Source: Thiobacillus sp. (lineage in GTDB: Bacteria; Pseudomonadota; Gammaproteobacteria; Burkholderiales; Thiobacillaceae). From it: a stretch of DNA of 28,436 bases. The notes under the pieces are model-generated. The model was not told the DNA's origin. It saw nothing but the letters and a program-made list of their open reading frames with translations, and did not search any database. How positions within the stretch are numbered: position 1 is the first letter of the stretch; every line of letters begins with the position of its first letter. The stretch is from contig NZ_JANJXQ010000048.1 in the NCBI RefSeq assembly GCF_024708915.1, positions 1-28,436 on the forward strand, written 5' to 3'. Shown here piece by piece: positions 9,380-17,693 of this stretch. The translations under genes and the position numbers were made by a program.

Positions 9380-9393
9380 TAACAGTATTGTTA
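9380..9393. promoter_or_regulatory. Small palindrome upstream of tpsB
   Basis: TAACA and TGTTA, separated by GTAT, make a 14-base inverted repeat in the 107-base gap between ppx and tpsB, about 65 bases upstream of the tpsB start. It may be an operator for the secretion locus. No convincing -35/-10 pair could be placed and no ppx terminator was seen, so read-through from the upstream operon is possible. Confidence 0.25.
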
Positions 9394-9424
9394 AAACCTT
9401 TGATCCGGGTCTGCGGCGGTCGCG

Positions 9425-10900
9425 CTACACGATGCTGTATTTCACCCCCACCGTCTCCCAGTGGCTGGCTTCTTCGTCCAGCGCGCGCTGGGTCAGCGGG
9501 CGGCGTTCCAGCCAGCCTTCGGGCAGCGTCAGGCGGATGCGTTTGCCGTTGAACGCCACCTGCACGTCGGTCAGCTGCGGTTCGGCGCGGCTGCGGCACA
9601 GGATGACGGCCTGGCGCAGCAGCCACACCAGCAGACGGTCCTTGTCCGGCACCGCTGCGGCGGCGAATTCCGGCAGCTTGACCAGGGCGCCGCGCTGGGC
9701 GCGTGCCAGCAGCGCCAGGCGCGCCTGCTCGGTACGCGAGAAGCCGGGCATGTCGGCGTTTTCCAGGATGTAGCCGGAATGGCGGTGGTAGCCGCCGTGC
9801 GACACCATGAGGCCGATTTCGTGCAGCCGCGCGGCCCAGTCGAGAAAACGCAGGTCGTTTTCATCGCCGCCGCCACTGGCGGCCAGCAGTTTCAGCGCCA
9901 CCTGCTTGACGCGTTCGGCCTGCCGGGTGTCGATGTGGTAGCGGCGCATGAATTCGTCCACCGTCGCCGCGCGCATGTCCTGCTGGTGGAAGCGGCCCAG
10001 CAGGTCGTAGAGGATGCCTTCGCGCATCGCGGTCTCGGCCACGTCCATCTGTTCGATGTCCAGCTCGGCGAACAACCCCGCCATGATGGCGAAGCCGCCG
10101 GCGATCACCGGGCGGCGGTCGCGCGTCAGGCCGGCCAGTTCGAGCGCGTCGACATGCCCTGCCTTGATGAATTGGCTACGCAACCTGTCGAGGCCGTCGG
10201 CGGTGATTCCGCACGCCGACCAGCCGTTCTGTTCGAGAATTTCGCGCAGCGCGCGCGCGCTGCCGCTGGAACCCACGGCCTGCTGCCAGTTGCCGCGCGA
10301 GAATTCGCCCGCGATGCGTTCGACTTCGACGCGCGCGGCGATTTCCGCCGCCTTCAGCGCGCTCTTGTCGACGGCGCCGCCCGGGAAGAAGCGACCGGAG
10401 AAATTGACGCAGCCCATGTGCAGGCTCTCGCGTTCGCGCGGCTTCAGGCCCTGCCCGATGATGAATTCGGTCGAGCCGCCGCCGATGTCGACCACCAGCC
10501 GGCGATCGTTCGAGGCCGGCAGCGAATGCGCGACGCCAAGGTAGATCAGGCGCGCTTCCTCGCGCCCGGCGACGATCTCGATCGGGTGGCCGAGCGCGGC
10601 CTCGGCCCTGGGAATGAATTTCTCGGCGTTCTTCGCCACCCGCAGGGCCGAGGTGCCGACGCAGCGGACCGCCTCCGGCGACAGCCCGCGCAGGCGCTCG
10701 CCGAAACGCTGCAGACAGGCCAGCGCGCGCGCCTGGGCGGCGTCGTCGAGCTGCTTGTCCTCGGTGAGGCCGCCGGCGAGGCGCACGGTTTCTTTCAGGG
10801 AATCGAGCGGATAGAGCTGGTCGCCCGACACGCGCGCGACTTCGAGGCGAAACGAGTTGGAGCCGAGGTCGACCGCGGCGAGGGTGTCGTAGGTTTTCAC
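9425..10900 (-). CDS. ppx: Exopolyphosphatase / guanosine-pentaphosphatase family protein (Ppx/GppA)
   Basis: Ppx hydrolyses terminal phosphates of inorganic polyphosphate; GppA relatives also convert pppGpp to ppGpp. The 491-aa protein has the ASKHA phosphate-binding motifs DLGSNSFRL (11-19) and DIGGGSTEF (138-146), and the catalytic-loop motif GREEARLIY (112-120) with its conserved glutamate. A C-terminal HD-like helical region (about 310-491) follows, as in full-length Ppx. The start is GTG at 10900-10898, which shares the sequence GTGA with the stop codon of the upstream membrane-protein gene, so translation is probably coupled. It is the last gene of a four-gene cluster. Whether it prefers polyphosphate or pppGpp cannot be decided from sequence alone; Ppx is the more usual annotation for this form. 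Confidence 0.9.
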   Translation of the reverse strand: MKTYDTLAAVDLGSNSFRLEVARVSGDQLYPLDSLKETVRLAGGLTEDKQLDDAAQARALACLQRFGERLRGLSPEAVRCVGTSALRVAKNAEKFIPRAEAALGHPIEIVAGREEARLIYLGVAHSLPASNDRRLVVDIGGGSTEFIIGQGLKPRERESLHMGCVNFSGRFFPGGAVDKSALKAAEIAARVEVERIAGEFSRGNWQQAVGSSGSARALREILEQNGWSACGITADGLDRLRSQFIKAGHVDALELAGLTRDRRPVIAGGFAIMAGLFAELDIEQMDVAETAMREGILYDLLGRFHQQDMRAATVDEFMRRYHIDTRQAERVKQVALKLLAASGGGDENDLRFLDWAARLHEIGLMVSHGGYHRHSGYILENADMPGFSRTEQARLALLARAQRGALVKLPEFAAAAVPDKDRLLVWLLRQAVILCRSRAEPQLTDVQVAFNGKRIRLTLPEGWLERRPLTQRALDEEASHWETVGVKYSIV

Positions 10901-12135
10901 GCGACTGCACCAAAAAACAGATAGGCGATGCCGATGGCGGCGAGAATGCCGGCGAGGTCGGCGATCAGTCCGCAGGCGACGGCGTGGCGCACGCGGCGGA
11001 TGCCCACTGCGCCGAAGTACACCGCGAGCACGTAGAAGGTCGTCTCGGTGCTGCCCTGCACGATGGAGGCGAGCCGGCCGGCGAAGGAATCGGCGCCGTG
11101 GGCCTGCATGGTGTCGATCATCATCGCGCGCGCGCCGCTGCCGGAAAAGGGTTTCATCAGCGCGGTCGGCATCGCGTCGACCCAGCGCGCGTCGAAGCCC
11201 GCGCCATGCACGGCGGCGCGCAGCGCGTCCATCAGCAAATCCAGCGCGCCGCTGGCGCGGAAAACGCCGATCGCCACCAGCATCGCGACAAGATATGGAA
11301 TGATCGTGACCGCGGTATGAAAGCCCTCCTTGGCGCCCTCGACGAAGGCCTCGTAGGCATTGATCCGCCGCTTCACCGCCATCAGCAGGAAGACGACGAT
11401 GATGCCGAACAGCACGACGTTGCTCAGTATCGACGACTGCCGCGTCATCTCCGCGGCCGGCAGCGCGGAGAAATACGCGACCAGGCCGCCGATCAGCGCG
11501 GTCGCGCCGCCCAGGTAGGCCAGCGTGACGCGGTTCCACAGATGCAGCTTCTGGAAGAAGCCGGTGACGAACAGCCCGGTCAGCGTGCCGATGTAGGTGA
11601 CGATCAGGAGCGGCACGAACACGTCGGTGGGGTCGGCCGCGCCGAGCTGCGCGCGGAAGGTGAAGATCGTCACCGGCAGCAGCGTGACCGACGCGGTGTT
11701 GATGACGAGGAACAGGATCTGCGCGTCGCTGGCGGTGTCCTTCGAGGGATTGAGCGTCTGCAGCTCCTGCATCGCCTTGATGCCGAGCGGCGTGGCCGCG
11801 TTGTCCAGCCCGAGCATGTTGGCGCCCATGTTCATGGTCATCGCGCCGAGCGCGGGGTGGTTGGGCGGCACCTCGGGGAACAGGCGGCGGAACAGCGGCG
11901 CCAGCCAGCGCGTCAGTACGTCGAGCATGCCGGCGCGCTCGCCGATTTTCATCACCCCCAGCCACAGCGCCATCACGCCGGTGAGGCCGAGCGCAATTTC
12001 AAACGCAGTCTTGCTGCTGTCGAACAGTGCCTTCACCAGCGCCGCCATGACTTCGGCGTCGCCGAGGAAAACCAGTTTGAATGACGCAATCAGAAAGGCG
12101 GCGAGAAAGAAGCCGACCCATAACGCGTTGAGCAT
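10897..12135 (-). CDS. Fused SpmA-SpmB (spore maturation protein-like) nucleoside-recognition gate-domain membrane protein
   Basis: This 412-aa polytopic inner-membrane protein joins two Gate domains that are separate proteins, SpmA and SpmB, in Bacillus. The first half carries the SpmA signature NMGANMLGLDNAATPLG (102-118). The second half carries the SpmB signatures KPFSGSGARAMM and FAGRLASIVQGSTETTFYVL. Repeated hydrophobic segments throughout fit about ten membrane spans. The transported or gated substrate is unknown; in spore formers the pair affects core dehydration, which cannot be the role in a non-sporulating Gram-negative. It starts six bases after the CobD-like gene's stop, and its own stop overlaps the ppx start, so it belongs to the same operon. 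Confidence 0.88.
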   Translation of the reverse strand: MLNALWVGFFLAAFLIASFKLVFLGDAEVMAALVKALFDSSKTAFEIALGLTGVMALWLGVMKIGERAGMLDVLTRWLAPLFRRLFPEVPPNHPALGAMTMNMGANMLGLDNAATPLGIKAMQELQTLNPSKDTASDAQILFLVINTASVTLLPVTIFTFRAQLGAADPTDVFVPLLIVTYIGTLTGLFVTGFFQKLHLWNRVTLAYLGGATALIGGLVAYFSALPAAEMTRQSSILSNVVLFGIIVVFLLMAVKRRINAYEAFVEGAKEGFHTAVTIIPYLVAMLVAIGVFRASGALDLLMDALRAAVHGAGFDARWVDAMPTALMKPFSGSGARAMMIDTMQAHGADSFAGRLASIVQGSTETTFYVLAVYFGAVGIRRVRHAVACGLIADLAGILAAIGIAYLFFGAVA

Positions 12136-12141
12136 GGAGCC

Positions 12142-13059
12142 TTACGCCACCCAGCCTGCAATGACGATCAGCAGTCCCGCCGCCAGCCAGATCACCAGAC
12201 CGCGCCAGATCATGCTGACCGCGCTGTCGATGTAATCGGCGTCGGGCACCTGGCCGGTGCCGAGTTCGGGCCGCCATACGGTGTCGTCTCCCACACTGAG
12301 GCTCTGTCCCAGCCGCACGCCCATGGCGCCGGCGCCGGCGGCGAGCACCACGCCCTCTTCCGGCTCCAGCCAGGCGGCCGCCTGGGTGCGCCAGCAATAG
12401 GTGGCGTCCTCGAAATTGCCGGCAATGGCGTAGGTCAGCGCGGTCAGCCGCGCAGGCAGCCAGTTGATGACATGGAAGGCACGCTGCGCGTACGCGCCGA
12501 AATATCCCTGGGTCGCGTTCCAGCGCCGCGCCAGAATCGAGGCGGTACGGAACAGTACCGCGCCGGCCGGGCCCAGCGGCACCAGCAGCACGAACCAGAA
12601 CAGCACGCCGAACATCTGGCGGTGGCTCGCTGCCGTGACCTGCTCGATGGTGACCCGGGCCACTTCGTCGGCGCTGAACTGGCTGGCATCGCCGCCGCGC
12701 CAGGCGTCGAGGCGCGCGCGCGCGCCCTCGAGATCGCCTGCGCGCAGCAGGCGCGCAATCTGCTCGGCGTCGTCGCTGTAGTACTTGAAGCCGAGGGTGA
12801 GATACAGCACGGCCACATTCCACACCCAGCCGAGGAACGGGCTGATGCCGTCGAGCGCGATGAAGACCAGCCACACTGCGACCAGCAGCGGCAGCACCGC
12901 CAGCATCCAGGCGATGACGCCATGGCTGTACTCGCCCGCATTGAAACGGCGCTCCAGCCATTGAGTAAAGCGGGAATAGTGCCGATAGTGCGGCAACGGC
13001 TGCCGCAACGGACGCAGGTGTTCGAGGATGACAGCGGCGAGGACGGAGAAGAAAGCCAT
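12142..13059 (-). CDS. CobD/CbiB-family (AmpE-like) membrane protein
   Basis: The 305-aa inner-membrane protein has an N-terminal hydrophobic segment, a long hydrophobic block at about 48-95, a further segment near 150-170 and a C-terminal span at 286-304. The motif FHVINWLPARLTALTYAIAG followed by WRTQAAAW and the acidic EPEEGVVLAAGAGAMGV resembles CobD/CbiB (adenosylcobinamide-phosphate synthase) and its AmpE-like relatives. No other cobalamin gene is nearby, so a role in B12 synthesis is doubtful and I treat it as a family member of unknown function. Its ATG overlaps the stop of the preceding GyrI-like gene (TGATG), and its TAA lies six bases from the next ATG. Confidence 0.75.
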   Translation of the reverse strand: MAFFSVLAAVILEHLRPLRQPLPHYRHYSRFTQWLERRFNAGEYSHGVIAWMLAVLPLLVAVWLVFIALDGISPFLGWVWNVAVLYLTLGFKYYSDDAEQIARLLRAGDLEGARARLDAWRGGDASQFSADEVARVTIEQVTAASHRQMFGVLFWFVLLVPLGPAGAVLFRTASILARRWNATQGYFGAYAQRAFHVINWLPARLTALTYAIAGNFEDATYCWRTQAAAWLEPEEGVVLAAGAGAMGVRLGQSLSVGDDTVWRPELGTGQVPDADYIDSAVSMIWRGLVIWLAAGLLIVIAGWVA

Positions 13060-13586
13060 CAGCGATTCATCTCCAGGGTAAAGGTGCCGATCCGGTTTGC
13101 CTGCCCCGCCGGACGATACAGCTCGACCGTCGGCATGGCGATGGCCCGTCCGCGCGGCGCCAGCGTGTCGGCCAGCGCCTGATAGGCCTTGGACGGCGCC
13201 AGCAGGACCGCCGCCTGCACCCGGGCGGAAAAGACCGGACGGCGTTCGATGCGGCCTTCCTGCAGCCCTTCGGGGATCGGGGCGGCGTCAGCCAGGGTAT
13301 AGCCCAGTTGCGCGCGCACCTTGCCGTTGGCGGCGCGCGGGTCGGAGAGGATCACGCTGATGGTGTCGCCTGCCGCCACCTCGGCAGCGGTGAATTTGTC
13401 CAGCGCCGTACGCTGCGATTTGCGCATGTCGCTGATCGGGCCTTCGTAATCCAGATACGCGTAGCGATAAGGCCCGGCGTCGGTTTCCGTCACGCTGACG
13501 GCGTTGAACCCGCCCCACCACCAGAACACCGCCAGCAGCGGCAATACGAACGCCAGCACAAACGCCGGCCACTGTTTTTTGAGCAC
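13059..13586 (-). CDS. Membrane-anchored GyrI-like (AraC effector-binding type) domain protein
   Basis: The 175-aa protein starts with a short basic segment (LKKQW) and one hydrophobic helix (about 8-25, FVLAFVLPLLAVFWWW). A soluble domain follows with the pattern of GyrI-like small-molecule-binding domains: YRYAYLDYEGPISD near the start, GYTLADAAPIPEGLQEGRIE in the middle, and a final beta-strand FTLEMN. The helix probably places the domain outside the cytoplasm or on the membrane surface. I chose the GTG at 13586-13584 because AAGGGGG lies six bases upstream; a GTG at 13622 would add 12 residues without a better site. It is the first gene of the four-gene cluster leading to ppx. Ligand and role unknown. 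Confidence 0.7.
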   Translation of the reverse strand: MLKKQWPAFVLAFVLPLLAVFWWWGGFNAVSVTETDAGPYRYAYLDYEGPISDMRKSQRTALDKFTAAEVAAGDTISVILSDPRAANGKVRAQLGYTLADAAPIPEGLQEGRIERRPVFSARVQAAVLLAPSKAYQALADTLAPRGRAIAMPTVELYRPAGQANRIGTFTLEMNR

Positions 13587-13685
13587 GCATGACCCCCTTC
13601 TTCCAGCGGACGAAGATACCACAGCCGCGCCGGAGCCTCGGTGCCGCGACGGGCCGGTGACTTCAAGTTTGCGGGCAGCGTGGCC

Positions 13686-13702
13686 GTAAACCCGATATTT
13701 AC
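13686..13702. promoter_or_regulatory. Palindrome GTAAA-N7-TTTAC between divergent genes
   Basis: A perfect 5-bp inverted repeat (GTAAA at 13686-13690, TTTAC at 13698-13702) sits in the 171-base region between the GyrI-like operon (minus) and the GGDEF/EAL gene (plus). It is next to a locally AT-rich stretch, TTTACATTATCGAT. It could be a shared operator. Regulator unknown, and no full -35/-10 promoter was identified for either direction. Confidence 0.25.
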
Positions 13703-13757
13703 ATTATCGATCCGCGTTCAGGCCTGCGCGCCCCGGGAAATCCGCCGACTGCTCCTT

Positions 13758-16700
13758 ATGCCCATTCCCGAAGCTTTTGACCTTCATCCACAGCCGATGT
13801 GGATTTACGATCTGGAAACCCTGCGGTTTCTGGCGGTGAACGATGCAGCGGCAGCGTATTACGGCTATTCCCGCGCCGACTTTCTCGGCCTGACAACCCG
13901 CGACATCTACCCGGCCGACGTCCCCCGCGCACGACCTGGGCCAGCCCTGCCGGCCGGCACCCGGCGGCAGGACGGGCCGACGCCGTCGCTCCATCTCGTC
14001 TCGCAGCCGTTGACGTTTCTGGGCCGCTCCGCCGAGATGGTGCTCGCGCTCGACACCGACGGTCAGGAGCGTGCCGCGATGCTCGCGGATTTCCGTGAAA
14101 TCCTGCTGAAGATCGCCGGGCAGAGCGCCGGCGGACCCGACGAACGCAACCAGGCCGGACGGCAGCCTGCCCTGCTGGAAGCCGGCATTGCGCACCTGAA
14201 CGACATCGTCCTCATTGCCGAGGCCGGCCCCATCGACGATCCGGACCTGCGCATCGCGTTCGTCAACGATGCGTTTGAGCGCCTCACCGGCTATCGGCGC
14301 GCGGACGCGCTGGGGAAATCGCCGCGTTTCCTGCTGGGCTCGCTTACCGACCCTGTCGAACTGGAGCGCATCCGCCAGGCGCTGGGGAAAGGGCAGCCGC
14401 TGCGCAGCGAGCTCATCGTCCACACCAAAAGTGGCGAAGCCGTCTGCATCGAATTCGACATCGCCCCGATTGCCGACGCCGCCGGCCGTCGCACCCACTG
14501 GGTGGCGGCGGGGCGCGACATCACCGAGCGCAGGCAGGCCCAGCAGGCGCTGCACAAAAGCGAACAGCGATTCAAAAGCGTCGCCCGCACCACCACTGAC
14601 ACCATCTGGGACTGGGATCTGGTTTCCGATCGCATCTGGTGGAACGAGGGCATGCAAAGCGTATTTGGCTACACGCCCGCCGACCTGCCGGCGGACAGTC
14701 TCGCCTGGACGCGCCGCATCCACCCGGACGACCGGGAACGCGTGGCGCAGGGCATCCATCGGGCAATCGATTCTGGCAAGGAAAGCTGGTCCGCCGAATA
14801 CCGCTTCCAGTATCAGGACGGCCGCTATGCCTATGTGCTGGATCGCGGCTCGGTGATGCGCGACAGCAGCGGACGGGCGATCCGCATGATCGGCGGGATG
14901 GCCAATCTCACCACCCGCAAGGAAGCCGAACTGGAGCTCGCCCGCCTCAACCGCGCGCTGCACGTGCGCAGCGCCTGCAATGAAGCCCTGATCCGCGCCA
15001 CCGACGAAAGCGAACTGCTGCACGAAATCTGCCGCATTGCCGTCGACGCGGGGGGCTACCGCATGGCCTGGGTGGGATTTGCGCAGGCGGATGCCGCGCA
15101 ATCGGTGCGCCCCATGGCCTATGCCGGCGATGGCGCAGGCTATCTGCGCGACATCCAGCTCAGCTGGTCTGCGGACAAGGCGACCGGGCGCGGCCCGGTG
15201 GGGCGGGCCTTGCGCAGCAGAGAGGTGGTGATCGTCGAGGACCTGACGCGCGATCCCGGCTTTCAGCCGTGGCTCGATGCCGCAGTACGCCGCGGCTATC
15301 GCAGCCTGGTGGTGCTGCCGCTGCACGATGCGCAGCGCAGCTATGGGATTTTCGCCCTGTTCGCGCCCGAAGTGGCCCGCATCGGCGCCGACGAAATGCG
15401 CCTGCTGCAGGAATTGACCGACGACCTGGCTTTCGGCATCGACATGCTGCGCAGCCGCCGCGAGCAGGACCGGATTCAGGCCGCCGTGATCAAAATTGCC
15501 GCCGGCGTCTCCGCCAGCACCGGCACGGCGTTTTTCGAGGAATTGGTGATCAACATGGCCGATGCGCTGGGGGCCGCCGCCGGATTCATCGCCCGTTTCC
15601 AGCCCGGCACGCCGCATTCGGCCTGCACCAAGGTGGCGGTCGTCGATGGCCGGCTGATTCCCAACTTCGAATACGAGCTGGCCGGCACGCCCTGCGAAGC
15701 ACTGACGGATGCCGTCAATCACGTCATTCCCTGCAGGCTGGATGAGCACTATCCCGCCGCCCCCTCGATCGGCCTGCTGGATGCGCAAGCTTATGTCGGG
15801 CATCGCCTTGACGATTCTGCCGGCCAGCCGATCGGACAGCTGTTCGTGCTGTTCAGCCATCCCTTGCAGGACACGGCTTTCATCACCTCGACGCTACAGA
15901 TTTTTGCCACCCGGGTGGCCTCGGAACTCGAACGCCAGAGCGCCGATGCACACATCCGCCAGCAGGCCTCGCTGCTGGACAAGGCACAGGATGCCATTAT
16001 GGTGTGCGGTCTCGACGGCCTCGTCCGCTACTGGAACAAGGGCGCCGAACGCTTGTATGGCTGGACGCGCGACGAAGTCATCGGCCGCTCGATCGAACCC
16101 CTGTTGTACGGCGATCCAGCGGTTTCCCGCGAAAACATCGGCAAAGCGGTGGGCCAGGGTGAATGGAGCGGTGAGATCGCCCAGCGGCAAAAAGACGGCA
16201 ATGCACTCATCGTCGAGGCATATTGGACCCTGCTGCGCGACGAGCATCAGCTGCCCGACGCCATCCTGGCAATCAATACCAACATCACCGAACGCAAGGC
16301 CGCCGAGCGTAAAATCCAGCACCTGGCGTTCTACGATCACCTGACCGGCCTACCCAACCGCCAGCTGCTGCGCGACCGCCTGCAGCATGCACTGGCGGTC
16401 GAGGCGGACCGCAAGATGGTGGGGGCGCTGCTGTTCATCGACGTCGACAACTTCAAGACCCTGAACGACACGCTGGGCCACGCCATCGGCGATCTGCTGC
16501 TGCAGCAGATCGCCCAGCGCCTGCAGCGCTGCCTGCGCCAGGGCGATACCCTGGCGCGTCTGGGCGGCGACGAGTTCGTCATCGTGCTGGAAAATCTGGC
16601 CGCCGCGCCGCACCAGGCGATGGCGCTTGCCACCCAGGTCGGAGAAAACATCCTGGCCGGCTTCGCATCCCCCTTCCAGCTGGCCGGCTACGTGCATCAC

Positions 16701-17627
16701 TGCACGTCGAGCATCGGCATCTCGCTCCTGAACGACCATCCGGCCTCTCTCGACGAACTGCTGCAGCGCGCCGACCTCGCCATGTATCAGGCCAAGGCCC
16801 ATGGCCGCAATACCCTGCGTTTCTTCGACCCGGCCATGCAGGCGCTGGTCGCCGCCCGCGCCGAACTGGAAGCCGATTTGCGCGAAGCCCTGCAACGGCA
16901 GGCATTCGAACTGCATTATCAGGCGCAGGTCGACAGCCTGGGACGCATCTGCGGCGCCGAAGCCCTGTTGCGCTGGCAGCATCCCGCGCGCGGCTGGATG
17001 CCCCCCGCATCGTTCATTCCCCTGGCCGAAGAAACCGGCCTGATCCTGCCACTCGGGTTATGGGTCCTGGAAACCGCCTGCGCGCAGTTGGCGGCCTGGG
17101 CGGCCCTGCCCTACATGGCGGATCTCGGCGTAGCGGTGAACGTCAGCGCGCGGCAGTTCCGCCAGCCGGATTTCGTCGCCCAGATCCTGCAGGTACTCGA
17201 CCGCAGCGGCGCCGATCCGCGCCGGCTCAAACTCGAGCTGACCGAAAGCCTGCTGGTTGACAACCTGGACGAAACCATCGTCAAGATGAGTGCGCTCAAG
17301 GCACGCGGCATCGGCTTCTCGCTCGACGACTTTGGCACCGGCTATTCCTCGCTGGCCTACCTGAAGCGGCTGCCGCTGGACGAGATCAAGATCGACCAGT
17401 CGTTTGTACGCGACGTGCTGACCGATCCCAACGATGCCTCCATCGCGCGCAGCATCGTCGCCCTGGGACAGAGCCTGAATCTGGCCGTGGTGGCCGAGGG
17501 CGTGGAAACCGATGCGCAATACGCTTTCCTGGCCGAGCATCACTGCCACACCTATCAGGGCTATCTGTTCAGCAAGCCGCAGCCCGCGGGAATCTTCGAA
17601 GCCTGGGTGCTGAAGCAGCGCTGCTGA
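13758..17627 (+). CDS. Multi-sensor c-di-GMP protein: PAS-PAS-PAS-GAF-GAF-PAS-GGDEF-EAL
   Basis: The 1289-aa protein probably both makes and degrades cyclic di-GMP in response to several signals. No membrane span is seen, so it should be cytoplasmic. Domains in order: PAS (about 5-105), PAS (140-265, ending in DITERRQAQQAL), PAS_3 type (270-395, with DTIWDWDLVSDRIWW), GAF (405-570), a second GAF-like region (580-735), PAS (740-860, ending NITERKAAERKIQ), GGDEF (865-1025) and EAL (1040-1289). GGDEF is intact at 936-940, with an inhibitory-site RQGD at 927-930, five residues upstream. EALLRW at 1068-1073, DDFGTGYSSL at 1190-1199 and QGYLFSKP near the end indicate an active phosphodiesterase. 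The start ATG is the one just before the first PAS domain; it has no good ribosome-binding site, and an in-frame ATG at 13641 would add 39 unlikely residues. Confidence 0.93.
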   Translation: MPIPEAFDLHPQPMWIYDLETLRFLAVNDAAAAYYGYSRADFLGLTTRDIYPADVPRARPGPALPAGTRRQDGPTPSLHLVSQPLTFLGRSAEMVLALDTDGQERAAMLADFREILLKIAGQSAGGPDERNQAGRQPALLEAGIAHLNDIVLIAEAGPIDDPDLRIAFVNDAFERLTGYRRADALGKSPRFLLGSLTDPVELERIRQALGKGQPLRSELIVHTKSGEAVCIEFDIAPIADAAGRRTHWVAAGRDITERRQAQQALHKSEQRFKSVARTTTDTIWDWDLVSDRIWWNEGMQSVFGYTPADLPADSLAWTRRIHPDDRERVAQGIHRAIDSGKESWSAEYRFQYQDGRYAYVLDRGSVMRDSSGRAIRMIGGMANLTTRKEAELELARLNRALHVRSACNEALIRATDESELLHEICRIAVDAGGYRMAWVGFAQADAAQSVRPMAYAGDGAGYLRDIQLSWSADKATGRGPVGRALRSREVVIVEDLTRDPGFQPWLDAAVRRGYRSLVVLPLHDAQRSYGIFALFAPEVARIGADEMRLLQELTDDLAFGIDMLRSRREQDRIQAAVIKIAAGVSASTGTAFFEELVINMADALGAAAGFIARFQPGTPHSACTKVAVVDGRLIPNFEYELAGTPCEALTDAVNHVIPCRLDEHYPAAPSIGLLDAQAYVGHRLDDSAGQPIGQLFVLFSHPLQDTAFITSTLQIFATRVASELERQSADAHIRQQASLLDKAQDAIMVCGLDGLVRYWNKGAERLYGWTRDEVIGRSIEPLLYGDPAVSRENIGKAVGQGEWSGEIAQRQKDGNALIVEAYWTLLRDEHQLPDAILAINTNITERKAAERKIQHLAFYDHLTGLPNRQLLRDRLQHALAVEADRKMVGALLFIDVDNFKTLNDTLGHAIGDLLLQQIAQRLQRCLRQGDTLARLGGDEFVIVLENLAAAPHQAMALATQVGENILAGFASPFQLAGYVHHCTSSIGISLLNDHPASLDELLQRADLAMYQAKAHGRNTLRFFDPAMQALVAARAELEADLREALQRQAFELHYQAQVDSLGRICGAEALLRWQHPARGWMPPASFIPLAEETGLILPLGLWVLETACAQLAAWAALPYMADLGVAVNVSARQFRQPDFVAQILQVLDRSGADPRRLKLELTESLLVDNLDETIVKMSALKARGIGFSLDDFGTGYSSLAYLKRLPLDEIKIDQSFVRDVLTDPNDASIARSIVALGQSLNLAVVAEGVETDAQYAFLAEHHCHTYQGYLFSKPQPAGIFEAWVLKQRC

Positions 17628-17663
17628 CGCGGCTCGCGGGCCGGCCCGGCGGAACGGAATGTC

Positions 17664-17669
17664 TATAAT
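17664..17669 (+). promoter_or_regulatory. -10 element (TATAAT) of the MBL-fold gene
   Basis: A perfect TATAAT lies 24 bases upstream of the start codon at 17694, in the 66-base gap after the GGDEF/EAL gene. No -35 match is present at the usual distance, so the promoter would be weak or activator-dependent. Confidence 0.45.
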
Positions 17670-17693
17670 GCGGCTCACTGTCGGGAGCCTGCC

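Noticed and set aside
7185..9773. Long plus-strand frame (862 codons) opposite tpsB
   Set aside because: Same codon-bias artefact; tpsB on the minus strand has POTRA and barrel features.
12142..13059. A cobalamin-biosynthesis role for the CobD/CbiB-like protein
   Set aside because: No other cobalamin gene is present and the operon context is different; family membership alone does not establish the reaction.
13587..13622. Upstream GTG start (13622) for the GyrI-like protein
   Set aside because: The internal GTG at 13586 has a strong AAGGGGG site six bases before it and places the hydrophobic helix near the N terminus.
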